Below are positions 1 to 5,683 of a stretch of 15,480 bases of DNA, piece by piece; position 1 is the stretch's first letter; the number at the start of each line of letters is the position of its first letter. The notes beneath the pieces were generated by a model. The model ran no database searches, had not been told where the DNA came from, and saw nothing but the letters and a program-made list of their open reading frames with translations. This DNA comes from an uncultured Myxococcales bacterium (GTDB lineage Bacteria; Myxococcota_A; UBA9042; DTJE01), in contig CALJUR010000114.1 in the NCBI GenBank assembly GCA_937975765.1, positions 1-15,480 on the forward strand, in the 5' to 3' direction. Made by a program: the position numbers and the translations under genes.

Positions 1-45
1 CCACCGAGATCTACACTCTTTCCCTACACGACGCTCTTCCGATCT
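1..45 (+). other. Illumina TruSeq universal (P5) adapter, not genomic
   Basis: These bases match the 3' 45 bases of the 58-base Illumina TruSeq universal adapter, ending in the familiar ACGCTCTTCCGATCT. The same 45 bases recur, reverse-complemented, at the other end of the window. They are sequencing contamination retained at a contig end. They also create a false TTG start codon at 45-47 for the first gene. Confidence 0.98.
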
Positions 46-950
46 TGCCCAAGGAGGTCCGTCAGCGCACGGACGCCCTGGACGCCCTGGGCAACACCAC
101 GGCCGCGACCGGCAAGGGCTTCGCAATCGGTTCGGCCGCCCTGACGGCGATGGCCCTGCTGGCCGGGTACATCGAGGAGGTGCGCATCTGGATCGGCCGC
201 ATGGCCGAGAACCCGAACATCGGTGAGGCCGGGTACTACGTCCAGGGTCCCTTCCTGTTCTTCAAGGGGCGTACTGCCGAGGCCACGCCCCAGGTCGCTG
301 CGAAGGCCGCCGAACTGAAGCTGGCCGTCCTGGGCACCTACGACGCCACGATGGCCAACTTCATGAGCGCCTTCGACGTGACCCTGATGAACCCGGCGGT
401 CCTGTGCGGCCTGTTCCTGGGCGCGATGATGGTCGTGTTCTTCAGCGCCCTGACCATCAAGGCCGTCGGCCGGGCCGCCGGTTCCATGGTCGAGGAAGTC
501 CGCCGCCAGTTCTCCGAGCGCCCCGGGATCATGGCGGGCACCGAGAAGCCCGACTACGCCCGGTGTGTCGCCATTTCCACGGCGGGCGCCCAGCGCGAGA
601 TGATCGTCCCGTCCCTGCTGGCCATCATCGTCCCGATCGTCACCGGCCTGATCTTCGGCGTCGGCGGCGTCATGGGCCTGCTGGTGGGCGGCCTGTCGAC
701 CGGTTTCGTGGTCGCGATCATGCTGAACAACGCGGGCGGCGCCTGGGACAACGCCAAGAAGTTCATCGAGAAGGGCAACTACGGCGGCAAGGGTTCCCAG
801 GCCCACAAGGCCGGTGTGGTCGGCGACACCGTCGGCGATCCCTTCAAGGACACCACCGGCCCCTCCCTGAACATCCTGATCAAGCTGATGTCCATGGTGT
901 CGGTCGTCTTCGCCGGCGTCATCATCGCCTTCGGCGGCCTGTTCGGCTGA
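46..950 (+). CDS. hppA: Membrane-bound ion-translocating pyrophosphatase, C-terminal fragment (5' end cut by contig edge)
   Basis: This integral membrane enzyme hydrolyses pyrophosphate and pumps H+ and/or Na+ across the cytoplasmic membrane. About 300 residues are present, against roughly 650-800 in complete family members, so only the C-terminal part is here. Visible family motifs, numbered from the codon at 45, are GNTTAATGKG at 16-25, EEVRRQF near 150, GGAWDNAKK at 231-239 and VVGDTVGDPFKDT at 258-270; the Asp/Lys residues of the last two belong to the PPi/Mg active site. Hydrophobic segments lie near 116-136, 188-230 and 280-300. Ala and Gly at positions 5 and 8 of the GNTT motif are the residues of the K+-dependent subfamily; K+-independent enzymes have Lys and Thr there. 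H+ versus Na+ specificity cannot be judged because the deciding helices are missing. The apparent TTG start at 45 uses an adapter base and is false. The gene is convergent with the glycosylase gene, with a 23-base gap. Confidence 0.95.
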
Positions 951-973
951 TCCCGTTCTTCATGGCCCCGGTT

Positions 974-1696
974 TCAGGCCAGGCCCAGCGCGGCGAGGTC
1001 GCGGCGGGCGAGATCGGTCCAGCCGCGGTTGGCGGCGGGATTGGCCGGGCTGGGGTGGGCGATGCGGCCGAACGCGACGGGAAGGCCGGCGAGGGCCTCG
1101 CGGGCGCGGTTCTCGGCGAAGGCCCCGATGCCGACCACGAAGCGGGGGGCCAGGGCCTGGACGAGGTCCCGCAGGGCGCGGTCGCAGGCGGCCTGCAGGG
1201 GCATGCGTTCAGCGACGGGCAACGCGTCGGGCGTGCGGTTGCGGCCGGACGCCTCCAGGAACATCAGGGGGCAGTAGTTCGCCACGAAGAAGCGATCGAA
1301 GAACGCGTCGGGCGTGCCGTACGCCTCCTTCGCGAACCCCCACAGGCGCAGGCCGCTGACCTCGGTGCGCGGGCACGCCAGGCCCTGGATCGGGCGCTTC
1401 GGGTGCATGGCCGCCGGCCGTCCTACGGGGACGTCGATGCCCAGCCAGTCCCGCACGAACGGCACCGCGCCGAAGGGAACCCCGGTCTGCGCCATGCCGA
1501 ACGGGCCGGGGTTCATGCCCAGAAGGATCGCGGGGACTCCGGACCGGGCATACCTGCGGCAGTAGGCGTCCCAGCCGGGCCGCGCGTAGTCCAGCGGGTC
1601 GTAGACGTACGCGGTCGGGGGCGCGAAGGACAGGCGCCGCAGGTCGATTTCCAGGCGGTCGGTGATCGAGGCGATCGAATCGGCGGCAGGGGGCAC
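974..1696 (-). CDS. SMUG1-type uracil-DNA glycosylase (UDG family 3)
   Basis: This enzyme removes uracil and some oxidised pyrimidines from DNA, starting base excision repair in the cytoplasm. The 240-residue protein resembles animal SMUG1 along its length. Motif 1, GMNPGPFGMAQTGVPFG (60-76), carries catalytic Asn62 (human Asn85). NYCPL near 140 supplies the uracil-recognition Asn. HPSPANPAANRGW (214-226) carries catalytic His214 (human His239). The GRNRTP and CDRALR stretches also match. In the last motif the human wedge residue Arg243 is Ala here, which may alter base flipping. I chose the GTG at 1694-1696 because a GGAGG lies 5 bases upstream; an in-frame GTG at 1700-1702 overlaps that Shine-Dalgarno sequence and would add two residues. 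The gene lies about 45 bases downstream of the PAS gene on the same strand, so the two may be co-transcribed. The family assignment is firm; the function is inferred from family knowledge. Confidence 0.93.
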   Translation of the reverse strand: MPPAADSIASITDRLEIDLRRLSFAPPTAYVYDPLDYARPGWDAYCRRYARSGVPAILLGMNPGPFGMAQTGVPFGAVPFVRDWLGIDVPVGRPAAMHPKRPIQGLACPRTEVSGLRLWGFAKEAYGTPDAFFDRFFVANYCPLMFLEASGRNRTPDALPVAERMPLQAACDRALRDLVQALAPRFVVGIGAFAENRAREALAGLPVAFGRIAHPSPANPAANRGWTDLARRDLAALGLA

Positions 1697-1701
1697 GGGC
1701 A

Positions 1702-1706
1702 CCTCC
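1702..1706 (-). promoter_or_regulatory. Shine-Dalgarno that decides the glycosylase start
   Basis: Read on the minus strand this is GGAGG, followed by TGCCC and then GTG. The 5-base spacing favours the second of two nearby GTG codons (1694-1696) over the first (1700-1702), which overlaps the site. Confidence 0.65.
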
Positions 1707-1741
1707 GGGAAACAGGGCGGCCATCGCGGGCCGCTCGGGGG

Positions 1742-2167
1742 TCAGGCCTCGGGCAGCAGGAACGGCGGGACCTCGTTGGTCTGGGACAGGTCCCGGAAGA
1801 CCTCGACCGCGCCGCGCGGGTGCTGGCCGGGCCCGTCCAGCGGGAAGGTGCGGATCTCCACGTACAGTCGCCGGTCGTCCCGGTGCCGCAGGAACAGGCG
1901 CTCGGTCCGGGGGCGGCCGTCGGCCAGGCACGCGGCCAGGGGGCAGTCCGACTTGCACAGCAGGCGCCCGTGCCGGTCGCAGTGCTCCAGCAGCCCTTCG
2001 CGACAACGCCGGCCCATCACCTCGGCCGCCTTCCAGCCGGTGATGCGCTCGGCTCCGCGGCTCCAGAAGAGGATGGTGCGGTGCTGGTCGGTGATGTACA
2101 CCCCTTCGTCCAGCGTGTGCACCAGGCGCAGCATCTCGTCGCGATCCAGGTCGAAGCGGGAATCCAT
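1742..2167 (-). CDS. Small stand-alone PAS-domain sensor protein with a Cys cluster
   Basis: The 141-residue protein is essentially one PAS domain. Residues 10-50 (LVHTLDEGVYITDQHRTILF, then W, then AAEVMGRRC) are the classic PAS start with a helix and Gly-rich turn. Residues 60-100 carry HCDRHGRLLCKSDCPLAAC and LFLRHRDDRR, a segment I recognise from PAS domains fused to GGDEF or kinase outputs, where it often reads D-x-x-G-x-x-L-C-x-x-x-CPLA. Five cysteines (55, 63, 71, 75, 80) lie within 26 residues, so metal, heme or redox sensing is conceivable but unproven. No output domain follows; the protein ends soon after the last strand (VEVFRDLS). The frame is open further upstream to 2335, but that part is low-complexity. 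The ATG at 2165-2167 is preceded by GGAGAA and begins just before the domain. It probably acts in the cytoplasm through a partner. The downstream glycosylase may be co-transcribed. Confidence 0.85.
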   Translation of the reverse strand: MDSRFDLDRDEMLRLVHTLDEGVYITDQHRTILFWSRGAERITGWKAAEVMGRRCREGLLEHCDRHGRLLCKSDCPLAACLADGRPRTERLFLRHRDDRRLYVEIRTFPLDGPGQHPRGAVEVFRDLSQTNEVPPFLLPEA

Positions 2168-2170
2168 CCG

Positions 2171-2176
2171 TTCTCC
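2171..2176 (-). promoter_or_regulatory. Shine-Dalgarno for the PAS gene
   Basis: Minus-strand GGAGAA lies 3 bases before ATG (GGAG lies 5 bases before). It supports the short 141-residue start over the open upstream extension. Confidence 0.6.
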
Positions 2177-2193
2177 GGGAAAGGGTTCGCCCG

Positions 2194-2222
2194 ATCCTAG
2201 CGGCGAAGGCGGGACGCGGGAA
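2194..2222 (-). promoter_or_regulatory. Weak candidate promoter for the PAS-glycosylase pair
   Basis: On the minus strand, TTCCCG, a 17-base spacer, then TAGGAT (2194-2199). The -10 matches TATAAT at 4 of 6 bases and the -35 at 3 of 6. The -10 lies about 27 bases before the ATG. The spacing is right but the match is weak. Confidence 0.25.
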
Positions 2223-2540
2223 GGGGATTCGCGATAACCGTGATGCCACGCCTGGGACAGTTGGACCCGCTCGGAGTCGAAGGCCGGGACGGTCAGGCGG
2301 GACGCGCCTCCCCCTGGAGTCGAGAACGACGGCACTCCGTGAAGGGGTCCAGCGGGGAGGCCGACTCCGCTCCGGGCCCCCCCCGCCCCATCCCGAGTGG
2401 AGCGGGGCCTTCGCCTCCGCCGGAGCTACCGCGACCGCGACGTGCAAGTTCTGCCGGAGTGACGCGCAGCGCCTCGCCTGCCCGCGCGGCTCGCGGCTTC
2501 ACGCTCCGGCTCCGGTTCAGGCCCTCGCTCCACTTCGGGC

Positions 2541-2569
2541 GGGAGGCCAGGTCGCTTCGTCGGCCTCCC
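2541..2569 (-). terminator. Possible hairpin terminator after cydAB (no U tract)
   Basis: A perfect 8-base stem, GGGAGGCC/GGCCTCCC, with a 13-base loop, centred about 70 bases beyond the cydB stop. No T run follows on the minus strand, so it is not a standard Rho-independent terminator. It could stabilise the 3' end of the message or have no role. Confidence 0.25.
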
Positions 2570-2626
2570 CGTCCGAACTCTTCGGCCTTTCCTCGATGCA
2601 CCAGGAGCCGATCGGGGCCAGGGAAA

Positions 2627-3687
<1,061 letters not shown>

Positions 3688-3688
<1 letters not shown>

Positions 3689-5016
3689 CACGCCACCTCC
3701 CCGGCCGGGTCCGGCCCGTGGTTCGCCTCGCGGACCAGCAGGAACAGGTACAGCCCCAGCAGGGCCAGGTAGATGAGGCCGAACAGCACGATCGAGAACA
3801 GCAGTTCGGGAACGCCCACGGTCACGGACACCGAGTCCGCGGTGCGCAGCAGCCGGTACACGGTCCAGGGCTGGCGCCCCACCTCGGCGGCGACCCAGCC
3901 GAACTGGCAGGCCGCCAGCGGCAGCCAGCTGACCGCCAGGACCAGCCCGTGATACCAGCGAGCCCCGTCCATGCGGCGCCTCCACATCAGGAAGACGCCC
4001 AGGGCCGTCACCGCGACGAACAGGCCGCCCAGCAGGACCATGTTGTGGAACGACACGAACGTGATCCACAGCGGCGGGACCTGGTCGGGCGGGAAGGCGT
4101 CGATGCCCTTCACCTCGGCATCGAAGTCCCCGTAGGACAGGAAGGACGCCAGGCCGGGGATCTCGATGGCGGCGCGCAGCCGGGGGGGCGGGCCGGCGTC
4201 GGGCAGGGCGAACAGGGCCAGCGGGGCGCTCCTCTGGGAGGTGTAGATGCCCTCGATGGCGGCCAGTTTCTCGGGCTGGTCGCGTGCCACCTGCCGGCCG
4301 TGAAGGTCGCCGGTGGGGAAGGCGGAAATCACGGAGAACGCGAGGCCCGCGACGATTCCCAGGCGCAGGGCCCTGGGAGCCACGTCGCCGCCGTTGCCGC
4401 GAAGCAGCAGGTAGGCCGACACCCCGGCCATGAAGAAGGCGCCGGTGACCAGGGCCGCGGACATCGTGTGGAAGAACCGGACCCACATCGACGGGTTGAA
4501 GACCGCGTCGGAGAACGACGTCAGGACCGCCCTGCCCCCCTGGACCTCGAAGCCCGTGGGGGTCTGCTGCCAGGAGTTGGCGACCAGGATCCAGAACGCC
4601 GAGATCGTCGCGCCCAGGGCGACCATCAGTGCCGAGAACCAGTGCACGCCCTTCGAGACCCGCCCCCGGCCGAACAGGTACAGGCCCAGGAAGCCCGACT
4701 CCAGGAAGAAGGCGAAGACGCCCTCGGCGGCCAGGGGTGCGCCGAAGATGTCCCCGACGAACGTCGAGTAGCGCGCCCAGTTCGTGCCGAACTGGAACTC
4801 CATCACGATGCCGGTCGCGACGCCCACGGCGAACGTCAGCGCCAGCATCTTCGCGAAGAAGCGGCCCATCCGGACGTACGTGTCGTTCGCGGTGCGCCAG
4901 CCCAGCGTCTCGACCAGGACCAGCATCCATCCCAGGCCGATCGAGATCGGCGGGAACAGGAAGTGGAAGCCGATGGTCATCGCGAACTGGAACCGGGCCA
5001 GGAAGGTCGCATCCAT
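3688..5016 (-). CDS. cydA: Cytochrome bd quinol oxidase subunit I (short Q-loop form)
   Basis: This is the heme-bearing, quinol-oxidising subunit of the bd oxidase in the cytoplasmic membrane. Ligand and active-site residues can be placed by motif: His18 (IGFHFLF, heme b595), Glu98 and Glu106 (AAEGVFAFFLESGF), His183 (RFFHTMSA, heme b558), Met326 (SFHNMVLL, heme b558), and GWVAAEVGRQPW (373-384), the signature before the last helices. The quinol-binding loop begins at GDLHGRQVARDQPEKLAAIE (236-255). At 442 residues it is about 80 shorter than E. coli CydA (522), consistent with the short Q-loop group that includes cyanide-insensitive oxidases; cyanide behaviour is not predictable from this alone. 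The ATG at 5014-5016 follows GGGGGA by 6 bases. It forms an operon with cydB. Confidence 0.97.
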
Positions 5017-5034
5017 GCCGCATCCCCCGGGGAA

Positions 5035-5047
5035 TCACGAACCGTGA
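5035..5047. promoter_or_regulatory. Operator-like palindrome in the cydAB leader
   Basis: TCACG, three bases, CGTGA: a perfect 5-3-5 inverted repeat between the candidate cydA promoter and start codon, about 12-25 bases after the predicted transcription start. Bd oxidases are commonly controlled by oxygen or redox regulators, so this may be a repressor site. It does not match the Rex or FNR consensus closely. Confidence 0.35.
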
Positions 5048-5065
5048 AGGACAGCCGTCGGGGGG

Positions 5066-5094
5066 ATCAGAATACGGAACGACAGGCGTGTCAA
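5066..5094 (-). promoter_or_regulatory. Sigma-70-like promoter for cydAB
   Basis: On the minus strand, TTGACA (5089-5094), a 17-base spacer, then TCTGAT (5066-5071). The -35 is a perfect consensus and the -10 matches at 4 of 6 bases, with ideal spacing. The predicted start is near 5059, leaving a leader of about 43 bases before the cydA ATG. It is the best-looking promoter in the window. Confidence 0.6.
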
Positions 5095-5142
5095 GACAAT
5101 CGGAGAATGGATATCCGAGATGATGGTGGCGATTGCCAACGG

Positions 5143-5171
5143 TTGACGTCGCCGCTCCCGAGGGGCATTGT
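5143..5171 (+). promoter_or_regulatory. Candidate promoter for the thioesterase-lipoprotein pair
   Basis: TTGACG (5143-5148), a 17-base spacer, then CATTGT (5166-5171), 25 bases before the thioesterase ATG. The -35 matches at 5 of 6 bases; the -10 is poor (3 of 6). It lies divergent to the cydAB promoter in the same 180-base intergenic region. Confidence 0.35.
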
Positions 5172-5196
5172 CGTATCCGTCCATCGGAGGTCTGTC

Positions 5197-5658
5197 ATGG
5201 AACCCAGCCTTCAGGAACTCTACGCCCCGGATTCCACCTGTTTCGGGTGCGGTCCGGCGAACGCGAAGGGGCTTCGGATCCGCAGCTTTCCCGAAGGCGA
5301 CGGCTGCGTGTGCGACTTCGTGCCCGAACCGCACCACGACGCCTTCCCGGGGGTGCTGAACGGCGGGATCATCGGGACGCTGTTCGACTGCCACATGAAC
5401 TGGACGGCGGCTTACCACCTGATGAGGGCGAACGGCCTGGCGAAGGTGCCCGGGACCGTGACGGCGGAGTTCGCCGTGAAGCTGAAGCGGCCGACGCCTT
5501 CGCGGGGCGGGGTCCGGATCCGGGCGCATGTCGTCGAGGCCGGCGCGGATCGGGCGGCGGTCGAGGCCGTCATGGAGGCCGGCGGGCAGGTCACGGCCAC
5601 CTGCCGGGCGGTCTTCGTGGCCGTCAAGGAGGGACACCCGGCGTTCCAGCGCTGGTGA
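5197..5658 (+). CDS. PaaI-like hotdog-fold thioesterase
   Basis: Probable cytoplasmic acyl-CoA thioesterase of 153 residues; the substrate cannot be told. CFGCGPANAKGLRI (15-28) is a common N-terminal signature of this subgroup. PGVLNGGIIGTLFDCHMNW (51-69) matches the hotdog helix with the (H/N)GG turn and Asp64 in the place of the family's catalytic acid. TAEFAVKLKRPTP (89-101) is the following central strand. The last strands (QVTATCRAVFVAV) complete the sheet. The usual His before GG is Asn here, which occurs in the superfamily. GGAGG at 5186-5190 precedes the ATG by 6 bases. It lies 25 bases upstream of the large lipoprotein gene on the same strand, so they are probably one transcript, with no obvious functional link. 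Confidence 0.88.
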   Translation: MEPSLQELYAPDSTCFGCGPANAKGLRIRSFPEGDGCVCDFVPEPHHDAFPGVLNGGIIGTLFDCHMNWTAAYHLMRANGLAKVPGTVTAEFAVKLKRPTPSRGGVRIRAHVVEAGADRAAVEAVMEAGGQVTATCRAVFVAVKEGHPAFQRW

Positions 5659-5683
5659 GTCCCGGCGCCGGAAGGAGGCGACG

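Larger units (their letters stand above)
2168..2626. other. Gene-free, GC-rich, hairpin-rich intergenic stretch
   Basis: I see no convincing gene here; the open frames are low-complexity Arg/Gly/Pro translations with no domain. It holds several inverted repeats: CTCCGCTCC (from 2365) against GGAGCGGGG (from 2399), with one G-T pair, around a C-rich tract; GCCGGAG (2453-2459) against CTCCGGC (2504-2510), with inner TGA/TCA and CGCG/CGCG pairings; and GGGAGGCC (2541-2548) against GGCCTCCC (2562-2569). It lies upstream of the PAS gene and downstream of cydB. It could hold a structured RNA, a decayed gene or only GC-driven pairing. Confidence 0.5.

Noticed and set aside
963..981. TGGCC/GGCCA stem as a terminator between hppA and the glycosylase gene
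   Set aside because: Only five base pairs, overlapping the glycosylase stop, with no T run.
2226..2245. Sigma-54-like promoter (TGGCAT then TTATC) upstream of the PAS gene
   Set aside because: The conserved GC of the -12 element is absent.
2168..2335. N-terminal extension of the PAS protein to 2335
   Set aside because: The extension has no domain, and a good Shine-Dalgarno lies just before the ATG at 2165-2167.
2501..2626. cydX-type small subunit gene after cydB
   Set aside because: No short frame encodes the expected single TM helix with the usual N-terminal MWY-like start.
3689..5038. Open frame continuing upstream of cydB through cydA, suggesting one 803-residue protein
   Set aside because: The upstream part is Arg/Gly/Pro-rich out-of-frame translation of cydA. 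The true CydA lies in another frame with all heme ligands, and CydB starts at its own ATG.
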